A stretch of DNA of 64,000 bases, taken from the NCBI GenBank assembly GCA_030427705.1, contig JAUIBR010000023.1:1-64000 (forward strand), written 5' to 3'. The notes beneath the pieces are model-generated. The model saw only the letters and a program-made list of their open reading frames with translations. It did no database searches and was not told where the DNA came from. Below are positions 9,854 through 18,331 of this stretch, piece by piece. A program made the translations under genes and the position numbers. The DNA comes from a bacterium (lineage in GTDB: Bacteria; Myxococcota_A; Bradymonadia; Bradymonadales; Bradymonadaceae). Numbering within the stretch: the stretch's first letter is position 1; each line of letters begins with the position of its first letter.

Positions 9854-10318
9854 TTGTCAGACCCGATCGAGCTCCTCGAGAACAGAATCTCGGAGTTCCT
9901 GGAAGGACACCTTGCGTCGTCCGGACTGCATTTCTTCTGTCAAGTTGGCGGTCGCTACGACGATCAGGGAATCACTACGCTGCAGATTAGCGGTTCCGGG
10001 TGGGCTCTGCTCAGCTGGCGCCTCGACGATGAAACGTTGATGTACAGCTATCAGCTGCAGACGGAAGACCTGAAAAAAATCTACACAATGTTGCTTCAAC
10101 ACCCGTTTTGGCGCGCTGCTCCTAAGCGCCGCTCCAAAGCGGATGGCGAAGTCAACTACCACCTCCGGGTATCGGACCAAAAGAAGGGCACCTCGAATGG
10201 GTTGCAATTCTGGACATCCGATGTTGATGAGTTCCCCGTCTTGGGTGAACTGCTGACTCGATTGAGCGCGCTCGTACAAGTTCTGAGCGAAGGCGAAATC
10301 GAGGGAATCCCTCGCTAG
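9854..10318 (+). CDS. Small soluble protein of unknown function
   Basis: I do not recognise a family for this 154-residue cytoplasmic-looking protein. It has no signal peptide or membrane span. The sequence alternates short beta-prone stretches (TTLQISGSGWALLSW, LMYSYQLQ) with helices, and ends in a leucine-rich helix. It most likely starts at TTG 9854, where GGAG lies eight bases upstream; no in-frame ATG exists near the N-terminus. It ends three bases before the RNA methyltransferase gene, so the two are probably co-transcribed. That pairing is the only functional clue. Confidence 0.7.
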   Translation: MSDPIELLENRISEFLEGHLASSGLHFFCQVGGRYDDQGITTLQISGSGWALLSWRLDDETLMYSYQLQTEDLKKIYTMLLQHPFWRAAPKRRSKADGEVNYHLRVSDQKKGTSNGLQFWTSDVDEFPVLGELLTRLSALVQVLSEGEIEGIPR

Positions 10319-10321
10319 GCC

Positions 10322-11404
10322 ATGCCTACCCTCAAAATTGAACGACTTGCACACGGTGGCGAAGGCATCGGCTTTGATGCCGATGGACGTGCCACCTTTG
10401 TGCCTCGCACCGTCCCCGGCGACATCGTCGAAGTCGAGGTTTTGAAACAAAAGAAGCGGTGGGCCAAGGCCAAGGTACTGTCCATCGTGACACCCTCCCC
10501 CATGCGCATCGAATCGACGTGCGACGGCTTTTCGCAAGGCTGCGGTGGATGCCAATTCTGGAACATCAGCTACGCCGATGAGCTGAAACTCAAGTCTGAC
10601 GCGGCACTGGAGACCCTCAAACGTATCTCCAAACGAGAGATTCCAACACCCAAGGTGATCGCAGCTAATGCGACGGAGGGATACCGATGCCGCGTAACGG
10701 CGCAGCAGCAGAATGGGGTCGTAGGATTCTATAAACATGCCTCGCATGAGCTGGTTTCACCCGAAAGCTGCCCCGTTCTCATTCCTACATTGAGCGACTA
10801 CGTCCTCAAGGCCGGAAACTCAGGACTTTGCGAGATCGACATGAATGGCAACTTGGCGTGCGAAGACGAGCCAGGGCCGATGACGGTGGACGTGCCAGGA
10901 TTGGGGAGCGTTGAGGTACCCAGTGGATTGTTCCGCCAGGCAAACATGTCGATGAATGCAACCCTCGTGGACACAGCTGCGTCGTTGTTGCCAGGAGGTG
11001 AGTCGCTTCTGGAGCTCTACTGCGGTTACGGCAACTTCACGTTCTCCTGCGCCGAGAAATACGCCTCTATCCTCGCGGTGGAAGGGTCTCGCGAGGCCAT
11101 TGCGACTGCAAACACATTGAATCCCCACGAACATGTGTCGTTTCGGGCTGAGAGGATCGACAAGTCCACTGAGATTCTTGCCACTCACATCCTCTTAGAC
11201 CCCCCTCGCGCTGGGGCGAAAGAGGTGATGCAGACCATCGAGGATAGCGACGCCAATTTGGTCGTCTATGTGTCGTGCGAAGTCTCTGCGCTGGCCCGAG
11301 ACCTTGGACTTTTGGACGCGGCATGGAACATCGATAGCGTGACCTTTGTCGATATGTTCCCACGCACCGCACATCTTGAGGCGGTTGTTCGCATCACAAG
11401 GTAA
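10322..11404 (+). CDS. RlmD/TrmA-type RNA uracil-5-methyltransferase
   Basis: A SAM-dependent enzyme of the TrmA/RlmC/RlmD family, which methylates C5 of a uridine in 23S rRNA or tRNA. An N-terminal TRAM-like domain (about 1-58) is followed by an iron-sulfur cluster Cys set C67, C74, C77 and probably C150. The Rossmann domain has ELYCGYGNFTF (231-241) for SAM and DPPRAG (293-298). The catalytic Cys is C319 in YVSCE. At 360 residues it is shorter than E. coli RlmD (about 430). The Fe-S cysteines favour RlmD/RlmC over TrmA, but the target uridine cannot be decided. Confidence 0.9.
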   Translation: MPTLKIERLAHGGEGIGFDADGRATFVPRTVPGDIVEVEVLKQKKRWAKAKVLSIVTPSPMRIESTCDGFSQGCGGCQFWNISYADELKLKSDAALETLKRISKREIPTPKVIAANATEGYRCRVTAQQQNGVVGFYKHASHELVSPESCPVLIPTLSDYVLKAGNSGLCEIDMNGNLACEDEPGPMTVDVPGLGSVEVPSGLFRQANMSMNATLVDTAASLLPGGESLLELYCGYGNFTFSCAEKYASILAVEGSREAIATANTLNPHEHVSFRAERIDKSTEILATHILLDPPRAGAKEVMQTIEDSDANLVVYVSCEVSALARDLGLLDAAWNIDSVTFVDMFPRTAHLEAVVRITR

Positions 11405-11425
11405 CCCGTGAGCTTGGTACCTCAG

Positions 11426-11454
11426 TTGTCACAATGTTCGCACAATGCTAAAAA
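11426..11454 (+). promoter_or_regulatory. Sigma-70-type promoter for the 11506 lipoprotein
   Basis: TTGTCA (11426-11431) and TAAAAA (11449-11454) are spaced 17 bases apart, about 50 bases before the GTG start. A direct repeat CACAATG (11430-11436 and 11441-11447) overlaps the -35 and spacer and could be a regulator site. Confidence 0.5.
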
Positions 11455-11505
11455 ACGTTCGCCTAAGATGTCGAACTTATCCGTTCAGATTTGGGAGCGG
11501 CTCCA

Positions 11506-12099
11506 GTGAAATTCAGTGCCTTCAAACGATTGTTGTTACTTGCCCTCGTGGTTTTTGCCGTGGGTTGCGAGTCTTGTCAGGAGGAGAAGCCGGTTGAACC
11601 GCCGCCCAAACCGCCTGAGCCCGACCTCGCTGTCAAAGAGGAGCCGGTTGACCCACTCAAGGAAGCAAAGGAAGACGCTGAGCCGAAGGCCGAGGAATTG
11701 GCTGTGCTCACGGGCGACACCGCTCGCGCGGCCGCGGCCGAGATTGAAGCGGCGGCCAACAAGCCACCCAAGCGCAATATCGTAAAAAAGGTCGAGAAAC
11801 CTACCGGGCAAATCGATCCAAAGGACCTCAAGAAGGTGTTTAACCGGCATCTTGGCGCGATGAAGAAGTGCTACGAGCGTGAGCTCAAAAAGAACCCAGG
11901 TCTTGAAGGAAAGGTGGTTCTGACAGTCGTCATTAAATCGGACGGCAAGGTCGGTCGAGCCAACGCCAAGGGTAAGTCGCTGCGGAATGCACGCGTCAAC
12001 GATTGCATCGAGCGTGAAGCGCGCGGCATGAAGTTCCCGAAGCCCAAAGGCGGCTCGGTCATCGTAAACAACCCCTACACATTTACGCCTGATATCTAG
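11506..12099 (+). CDS. Lipoprotein with AgmX/PglI-type C-terminal domain
   Basis: The 197-residue protein begins with a lipoprotein signal (KRLLLLALVVFAVGC) and a Pro/Glu-rich linker. The C-terminal domain, about residues 105-195, has two conserved Cys (KKCYERELKKNPG and NDCIEREARGM) and ends FPKPKGG...YTF. This is the TonB-C-like tail found in myxobacterial AgmX/PglI proteins and many secreted lipoproteins of this group. I place the start at GTG 11506, eight bases after GGGAG. Its stop overlaps the convergent kinase stop within CTAG. The role is probably in envelope structure, motility or sorting, but is unproven. Confidence 0.85.
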   Translation: MKFSAFKRLLLLALVVFAVGCESCQEEKPVEPPPKPPEPDLAVKEEPVDPLKEAKEDAEPKAEELAVLTGDTARAAAAEIEAAANKPPKRNIVKKVEKPTGQIDPKDLKKVFNRHLGAMKKCYERELKKNPGLEGKVVLTVVIKSDGKVGRANAKGKSLRNARVNDCIEREARGMKFPKPKGGSVIVNNPYTFTPDI

Positions 12100-13721
12100 A
12101 AGGTGTTTTCGAGCGCGTTTTTCACTTTACGCGCATCGGTCTTCCGGCGTCGCTTGCGACGCTTTTTCTTTTTCTTGGGCTTCTCGGCAATGCCGTCCTT
12201 GCCCACCATTTCGGGTGCGTCGACGAAAATGAGCTCGGAATCAGGCCGCATTCGGACACTGATATTGCGAGCTCCCAAAACGACGGCCGTGGCGGTAGTT
12301 GCCGCATCGCCGGCAGCACTTGAGGTTGGAGCCTCTGCCTCTGCATCAGGATTGGCGTCAACGCTGTTGATCGCCGCGCCCGTGACGCCGGCCATCGGAT
12401 TGGCTGCACCCGCTTCAGCGATGTTTGAATCTGCGATGAATGTTGCGTAGACCCACGCTCCACCCGCGGCAATCGCAAACACGGCTAGCGCAGCATACAG
12501 ACCAACCATTGGGCGACGCTTGGTCATGCGAACAAACTCGCCGCTCAGATCGCCAACCAGATGTTCTGCCGTAATCGTAGGAACCCGTGGCTCCTCGAAG
12601 CGTTTAAGCGCCTTTTGGGTCTGTGTATCCAGCGGAATCGACGCTACCTCGTCTTCGACGTCTGGCTCATCAGCAATCCAAGTTTGGAGTTCGATGGCAT
12701 CGACCTCCTCGGCTGGAACGGAGTCGAGCAACGCATCATCAAAACAGTCACGTCGTATGCGTACAAGCGCATCAGCGAGCTCTTCCATCGAGGCAGGACG
12801 TTCGTTCGGGTCCTTGCTGAGCGTTCTCAAGATGAGGTTGTCGAGCTCCGGCGGAACGCTGTCGAGTCCAGGAATCGAAGATAGCGGTCGCGCGGGAACA
12901 CTAATGTGCTTCATCGCCAACCCCATCTGAGTCGACGCGTGGAAAGGCAGGTTTCCGCAGATGAGCTCGTACAGGATAATACCGATTGCGTAGATATCGG
13001 CAGCGGCACCGACCGTGGAACCCTTCGCTTGTTCCGGACTCATATACGCAGGTGTTCCCCAGAGGGTACCGCTCTGCGTCATCGTCTCGTCGCTCAAATG
13101 CTTGGCGATACCGAAGTCCAAGAGCTTCGGGAACTCGCCGCCATTGACGTTCACGATGTAGAGATTCTCAGGTTTGAGGTCGCGGTGAATGACCTCGTTC
13201 TCGTGCGCTTCGCCCAGCACGCCGCAAATTGGCGGTACAGTATCGAGAATCTCTCGATAGGTCAGGAATCTGTAGGCCAATCGGTCTGCGAGGCTCTCGC
13301 CTTCGAGCAGTTCCATGACCATGTAGAAGCTATTGGGCGGCGCTTGACCGAAGTCATAGAGCCGAAGTGCATTCGGATGACGAAGATTCGAAATCGTGCG
13401 CGCTTCGTACATGAAGCGTTTTCGAATGTTCTCATCGCGAAGGTAGTCGGCTTTAAGAACCTTTAGTGCGACCGTTCTTTCGAAGTCGATCTGACGAGCA
13501 GCATAGACGCTACCCATTCCGCCCTCGCCCAATTTTCGTACGATCCGGAAGCGCCCATCAAAGAGGCTTCCGATCATTGGATCGTCAAGATCGTCAGGAT
13601 TTAGGGGGATGAGACGTGAGCCGTCATCGGGGCATTCTTCCAGGGTGTGGTCGTACGTCTCCCCGCACTTCCAACAGATAACTTCCTTGACCCTGGTCTT
13701 CGTTTGCGGATTTCCGCTCAC
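12096..13721 (-). CDS. Membrane Ser/Thr protein kinase with N-terminal zinc-ribbon-like motif
   Basis: A Hanks-type kinase of 541 residues. The N-terminus has CWKCG...ECPDDG (C16, C19, C30), a zinc-ribbon-like motif. The kinase domain (about 58-325) has GEGGMG (65-70), the ATP-binding Lys in VALK (K87), HRD (179-181), DFG (202-204) and GTPAYMSPE, so it should be active. A membrane segment lies at 406-428. The 110-residue part beyond it is Ala-rich and ends with a strongly basic patch. It probably senses or transmits an envelope signal. It is divergent from the PEGA protein across 195 bases, and the two may share regulation. Confidence 0.95.
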   Translation of the reverse strand: MSGNPQTKTRVKEVICWKCGETYDHTLEECPDDGSRLIPLNPDDLDDPMIGSLFDGRFRIVRKLGEGGMGSVYAARQIDFERTVALKVLKADYLRDENIRKRFMYEARTISNLRHPNALRLYDFGQAPPNSFYMVMELLEGESLADRLAYRFLTYREILDTVPPICGVLGEAHENEVIHRDLKPENLYIVNVNGGEFPKLLDFGIAKHLSDETMTQSGTLWGTPAYMSPEQAKGSTVGAAADIYAIGIILYELICGNLPFHASTQMGLAMKHISVPARPLSSIPGLDSVPPELDNLILRTLSKDPNERPASMEELADALVRIRRDCFDDALLDSVPAEEVDAIELQTWIADEPDVEDEVASIPLDTQTQKALKRFEEPRVPTITAEHLVGDLSGEFVRMTKRRPMVGLYAALAVFAIAAGGAWVYATFIADSNIAEAGAANPMAGVTGAAINSVDANPDAEAEAPTSSAAGDAATTATAVVLGARNISVRMRPDSELIFVDAPEMVGKDGIAEKPKKKKKRRKRRRKTDARKVKNALENTF

Positions 13722-13916
13722 TTGATGCTCGATGTACGGCGTTTCAGTCCGCTACAAATATAGGTGATTTGTGGTCCATACTGCAATGTGCGCCCTCGTT
13801 TTGTTTGCGCCAATTTGGTGTTACGTTTGGCACACACTTGCTGCAGGATTGTGGTGTCGCGCACTTCGGTAAGGAAGTACACTGTCACTGTAGCATTCCA
13901 CGATACCAGATTTTTA

Positions 13917-14888
13917 ATGATTGCTCGCTTACTCCTCACTCTTTTGATGGCGGGATCCTTGATTGGGTTCGCGGCACCTGCGTTTGCGCAGGCGGCTTCA
14001 AAGGCGGAGTGTCCGAGTTATGTGCCTGCCGAAGAGCGTTCGAACCCGAATCAACTGGCCCTGCGTGGTGTCGCGTGCTTTGAGGCGAAAAACTACCTCC
14101 AGGCCCTAATCTTCTATCGAGAGGCTTACGGGATCTCGAAGTCCGCCCTACTCCGCGGCGCCATCGGTCGATCGCTTCAAGAACTTGGATTCCCGGATCT
14201 GGCTCGCGAATACTACAAATCCTACCTTCGCGTGCAGGCACCAGGCAGTGATGGCTACCAGAAAATCCGCGAGCGGATGGACGTGGTCGAGCAGCAACTC
14301 GCCGAGCGAAGCAGCGAGGTGGAGATCCGTTCCACGCCAAGCGATGCCAAGGTCTACGTCATTTTGGACGGCGAGTATTGGGAGGAGTTGGGGACAACCC
14401 CATTGAAAGTGCGGCTACTGCCTGGCGATTACAAACTCGTCTTCCGCAAGGCCGACCACGTCACGGAAGAAACCGAAATCACAGTCGAACCTAAGACCGA
14501 TGCAAAGTTCGAGGAAGAGCTCATCGACCAAACCGCGCTGTTCGGCACCACGAATCGTCGGTGGCGACAGGCCGGTGTCATCACCATGTTGTCTGCGATT
14601 CCGTTCGCGGCTGGCAGTGTGACGATGTTGATTTTGAGCGCTAATGAACGCGACAAGGCCGAGCGGTACAAACCGGGCGACCCGAACTACGACCCTGCGG
14701 TGACCCGCGATTCGAACAAGCAGGCAGACCTTTATCATACCATCGGCGTGATTTCCGGCTCGGTCGCTGCAGGTGCGGCAGTCACAGGGCTCATCTTTTA
14801 TCTGATTGGGCTGGAAACTGCGGATGAAACGCCGCCTCCTGCTGCATACGTCACCCCCAATGAAGCCGGCGTGATTCTATACTGGTGA
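13917..14888 (+). CDS. Exported PEGA-domain protein with TPR-like N-terminus and two membrane spans
   Basis: The 323-residue protein starts with a signal peptide (IARLLLTLLMAGSLIGFAA, likely cleavage after AFA). A helical TPR-like section near 30-125 contains NYLQALIFYREAYGI. A PEGA domain follows (about 132-200: VEIRSTPSDAKVYV, GTTPLKVRLLPGDYKL), a beta-sandwich often found in surface proteins. Two membrane segments lie near 215-240 and 275-298. I use the ATG at 13917 because translation from there gives a clean signal peptide, although no strong ribosome site is visible. The 3' end overlaps the hyuB-like gene by 12 bases. Function unknown. Confidence 0.85.
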   Translation: MIARLLLTLLMAGSLIGFAAPAFAQAASKAECPSYVPAEERSNPNQLALRGVACFEAKNYLQALIFYREAYGISKSALLRGAIGRSLQELGFPDLAREYYKSYLRVQAPGSDGYQKIRERMDVVEQQLAERSSEVEIRSTPSDAKVYVILDGEYWEELGTTPLKVRLLPGDYKLVFRKADHVTEETEITVEPKTDAKFEEELIDQTALFGTTNRRWRQAGVITMLSAIPFAAGSVTMLILSANERDKAERYKPGDPNYDPAVTRDSNKQADLYHTIGVISGSVAAGAAVTGLIFYLIGLETADETPPPAAYVTPNEAGVILYW

Positions 14889-16415
14889 GCCGAACCCGCC
14901 GCCGCCTGGTGTGAGAATCTCCACAACATCGCCATCAAACACGTCAAATGTGTGTTTGTCTGGTAGTTCTGTGATCTGACCATCCCGAATCAAACGATTG
15001 CGTCCCGGTGCGCCTGGTGCGCCGCCTTCAAGGCCGTAGGGTTGAGAGACACGGCGCTCCGTCATTACCGTCACCGTGGCGTCAGAAGTGAACCGATAGG
15101 CACGGACAATCCCGTCTCCACCCCGCCACTTCCCGGCTCCGCCCGAGTTTGGTCGCAGGGAGTAGCGCTCCAATCGAAATGGGTAGGCGTTCTCGAGCGC
15201 TTCAACAGGTGTGTTCAAGGTATTCGTCATATGCGTTTGAATACCGCTAGCTCCATGACCTCCGCACATCGCGCCAGAGCCACCACCAATCGTTTCGTAG
15301 TAAGCAAACGGCTTACCATCCGCGTCTCGGCCACCAATTGTGATGTTATTCATCGAACCGCAGCTCGCTGCAGGTACCTCGTTCGGGAAGCCTTGTGCCA
15401 ATGCTCCGAAGACGACATCGGTGATGCGCTGACTCGTCTCAACGTTGCCGATTGCCACAGGCGCTGGGAATTCGGCGTCAAATAGCGACCCGGGCGTCGT
15501 CAGGATCTTCACGCATCGCATATAGCCGCCGTTGGAGGGTAGCTCGGGTGGAGCGAGGCAGCGCACCACGTACAACACCGCGGAAACGGTTACGGCTTTG
15601 GGCACGTTAATCGGTCCGTCGACCTGCCGCGGGGCGCCGCGGAAGTCAGCGGTTAATGCGCCGTCCGCCAGCGTCAGATCACAGCGAATCGGATAGGGAC
15701 CACCGCCGTGCCCATCGGAGTCCATCACGTCTTCAAACGTCCATGAACCATCCCCAAACTCACGAAGGACCGAGCGCATGTAGGATTCGCTAAAGGCAAG
15801 TAACTGCGCAGCGTTCTGGGCCAGTTCTATCGCCCCTATACTACGCATTTGTTCTTTGAGCCGTTGCGCTCCACGCAGATTCGCCGCGATTTGCGCGGTA
15901 AGGTCGCCGCGTCGCTCATCCGGGGTACGTGATGCAGCGCAAATCTGCTCGACAACATCATCCGTCAGTAGGGTCGGTGGGATACGAATGCCCTCGTCAT
16001 CGATGTGTTTGGACAGGGGCAAACTTCCGGCCGAGATTCCGCCTACGTCTGCGTGATGTGCACGATTGGCGACGAAGAACCTTAGATTCTCTGAGTCGTC
16101 AAAGACGGGTGTCACGAGAGTGATATCCGGGAGGTGCGTGCCACCGGCATACGGGTCGTTGAGAATTACGTGCGTGCCGTCCTCCGGCTTAAACGCCAAC
16201 CGCGCGGCATCCACCGACATTGCGGTTGACCCCAGGTGCACAGGAATGTGGGCTGCCTGCGCCACCATCTCGCCGTGTGCATCGAAGAGTGCGCAAGAGA
16301 AATCGCGACGCTCTTTGATGTTGGGCGAAAACGCCGAGCGCATCAGCGTCACACCCATCTCTTCGGCAATGCTTGAGAACAGATGACGGTAGATTTCCAC
16401 CTGGATCGGGTTCAT
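14877..16415 (-). CDS. hyuB: Hydantoinase/oxoprolinase subunit B
   Basis: The B subunit of the N-methylhydantoinase/5-oxoprolinase family, which acts with HyuA in ATP-dependent opening of 5-oxoproline or hydantoin rings. At 512 residues it is near the family length. It shows ERRDFSCALFD, HIPVHLGSM-like and NDPYAGGTHLPDITLV sequences and the late YETIGGGSG and RPNSGGAGKWRGGDG blocks. The start is ATG 16415, overlapping the hyuA stop as ATGA; the frame upstream is just hyuA read in another frame. Substrate is uncertain, but the glutamate dehydrogenase at the head of the operon favours 5-oxoproline. Confidence 0.92.
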   Translation of the reverse strand: MNPIQVEIYRHLFSSIAEEMGVTLMRSAFSPNIKERRDFSCALFDAHGEMVAQAAHIPVHLGSTAMSVDAARLAFKPEDGTHVILNDPYAGGTHLPDITLVTPVFDDSENLRFFVANRAHHADVGGISAGSLPLSKHIDDEGIRIPPTLLTDDVVEQICAASRTPDERRGDLTAQIAANLRGAQRLKEQMRSIGAIELAQNAAQLLAFSESYMRSVLREFGDGSWTFEDVMDSDGHGGGPYPIRCDLTLADGALTADFRGAPRQVDGPINVPKAVTVSAVLYVVRCLAPPELPSNGGYMRCVKILTTPGSLFDAEFPAPVAIGNVETSQRITDVVFGALAQGFPNEVPAASCGSMNNITIGGRDADGKPFAYYETIGGGSGAMCGGHGASGIQTHMTNTLNTPVEALENAYPFRLERYSLRPNSGGAGKWRGGDGIVRAYRFTSDATVTVMTERRVSQPYGLEGGAPGAPGRNRLIRDGQITELPDKHTFDVFDGDVVEILTPGGGGFGSPV

Positions 16416-18331
16416 CTGCGAACCTCCAGATGTCCACCAGCAACCACAGACACGGTCCAACCTGGAGGGATGACCGTTGTGCCGCTGTACTCCGTAATGA
16501 TCGCAGGGCCGACCAAAGAGCCTGTGATTGAGGAACGCTCGACCACCACCGCTTCGACCCAATCTCCAAACCAGACGTTCTGGGTGTTTGTCGGCCCACC
16601 CTCCGCAGGCGTCCAAACAATCGGCGGTGCGGGACTCGGCCGATTTGCGACGGCCCGCATGGCGACGACCTCGATGGGCCGCTCGCTTCGATAGCCATAG
16701 AGGCGTTCGTGCGCTTCGCCAAACTCACCCACGACATCGTCAGACCAGGGAACGGCGATCTCAAAGCTCTGCCCGAGATAGCGCAGATCGACCTCAAAGC
16801 GCAGCGCGTAGCCTTCAAACTCAGCCATTTCGGCCGCTAGCTCCGCGATTGTTGTGTCTGCGTCCCAGTCGTCAAACTGCTCAAGTACGGCTTGGCTTTT
16901 GACCCGAACAGACTCGGAGGCCAAAGCCCCGATAGCCGATAGTAGTCCGGGGGCCATTGGAATCAGAACGGTTGGAATCTCCAGCGATTCCGCGAGTGAG
17001 CACGCGTGCAACCCGCCTGCTCCGCCGAATGAGACCAACGTAAACTCCCGCGGGTCATGGCCCCGTTCAATTGAAATGACCTTGATCGCTCGCGCCATGG
17101 ACGCCTCAGCAATCTCCAGCATTCCTGATGCAACAGCCTCCATGGATTCACCGAGCTCACCGGCTAGCTTTCCAACGACCGCCCGGGCTGCCTCGACGTC
17201 GAGGTTCATTTCACCGCCCAGGAACCTATCGGGAGGGATTCGGCCCAACACGACATGGGCGTCAGTGACCGTCGGTTGGTCACCTCCTCGTCCGTAGGCG
17301 GCAGGTCCAGGAGAAGCCCCTGCGGACTCCGGCCCGACACGCAGTGCGCCACCGCGATCTTGGCGCGCGATTGACCCTCCGCCGGCACCGACGGTGTAGA
17401 TATCGATGACCGGCACGCCCACGGGTAGCCCATCGACGGTCGCCTCAGAAGTCCAGGTCGGCTGTCCATCGACGAGACTCACATCTGTGCTTGTCCCGCC
17501 CATATCGAACGTGATGATTCGAGACATGCCCGCACTCTGAGCGGCGTTCATCGCTCCCACTACGCCTCCGGCCGGTCCGGACAGGACGGTCTGTACGGGA
17601 AATCTCGATGCAAATGCGAGATCACAGCGGCCTCCATTTGACTGCATGATTTCGATTCCAGCCGCCGGTGACGATTCAGCCAGCGAGCGCAGGTAGTTGC
17701 TCATCACTGGCCCGACGAATGCGTTCACGGACGTGGTCGATGCACGCTCGTACTCACGAAATGCGTTTAAGACCTCATGGCTACACGAGATATGCGCAGC
17801 CGGAACTGCTTCTTCAAGCGCACGTGCAACCATCCTTTCGTGAGCCGGATTTGCGTAAGCATGCAGCAGACAAATGGCGAACGCCGTGCAACCGGACTCA
17901 GAAGCCCACAGGCGCAATCGCTCTAACTCAGCAGGCGTGGGCGCGACCACAACATTCCCACCGCTGTCCAGCCTTTCGACTAACTCGAATGTGTCGGAGG
18001 GCAATGGATTGGGCGTTTGCACACGCAACGCGTACAAATCGGGCCGATTTTGGCGCCCGATATACAGCATGTCGCCGAAGCCTACGGTCGTGATGAATCC
18101 AACACGCGCCCCTGCCCGCTCCAACAGCGCGTTTGTGGCGACGGTGGTCCCGTGAACGAGTTGACTGCTTTCGTCGGCCCCCAAAACAGACATCCCCTGC
18201 ACGATTGCTCGCGAGGGGTTATCGGGTGTGCTGAGTAATTTGTGGACGGAGGGCCCGTTCGGCCCGACACAGACAACGTCTGTGAACGTGCCTCCGGTAT
18301 CGACACCGAAGTATCGAACCGAGTTGCCCAT
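16412..18331 (-). CDS. hyuA: Hydantoinase/oxoprolinase subunit A
   Basis: The ATP-binding A subunit of the hydantoinase/oxoprolinase family (639 residues). The N-terminal ASKHA-like nucleotide fold shows GVDTGGTFTDVV at the start and FDMGGTSTDVSLV near residue 275. GAGGGSIA and SFGGAGGLHACSLA follow, the latter in the C-terminal part. Its start overlaps the glutamate dehydrogenase stop as TAATG, and its stop overlaps hyuB as ATGA, so the three genes form a translationally coupled operon. Together A and B correspond to the halves of eukaryotic 5-oxoprolinase (OPLAH). Whether the substrate is 5-oxoproline or a hydantoin is inferred from context. Confidence 0.93.
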   Translation of the reverse strand: MGNSVRYFGVDTGGTFTDVVCVGPNGPSVHKLLSTPDNPSRAIVQGMSVLGADESSQLVHGTTVATNALLERAGARVGFITTVGFGDMLYIGRQNRPDLYALRVQTPNPLPSDTFELVERLDSGGNVVVAPTPAELERLRLWASESGCTAFAICLLHAYANPAHERMVARALEEAVPAAHISCSHEVLNAFREYERASTTSVNAFVGPVMSNYLRSLAESSPAAGIEIMQSNGGRCDLAFASRFPVQTVLSGPAGGVVGAMNAAQSAGMSRIITFDMGGTSTDVSLVDGQPTWTSEATVDGLPVGVPVIDIYTVGAGGGSIARQDRGGALRVGPESAGASPGPAAYGRGGDQPTVTDAHVVLGRIPPDRFLGGEMNLDVEAARAVVGKLAGELGESMEAVASGMLEIAEASMARAIKVISIERGHDPREFTLVSFGGAGGLHACSLAESLEIPTVLIPMAPGLLSAIGALASESVRVKSQAVLEQFDDWDADTTIAELAAEMAEFEGYALRFEVDLRYLGQSFEIAVPWSDDVVGEFGEAHERLYGYRSERPIEVVAMRAVANRPSPAPPIVWTPAEGGPTNTQNVWFGDWVEAVVVERSSITGSLVGPAIITEYSGTTVIPPGWTVSVVAGGHLEVRR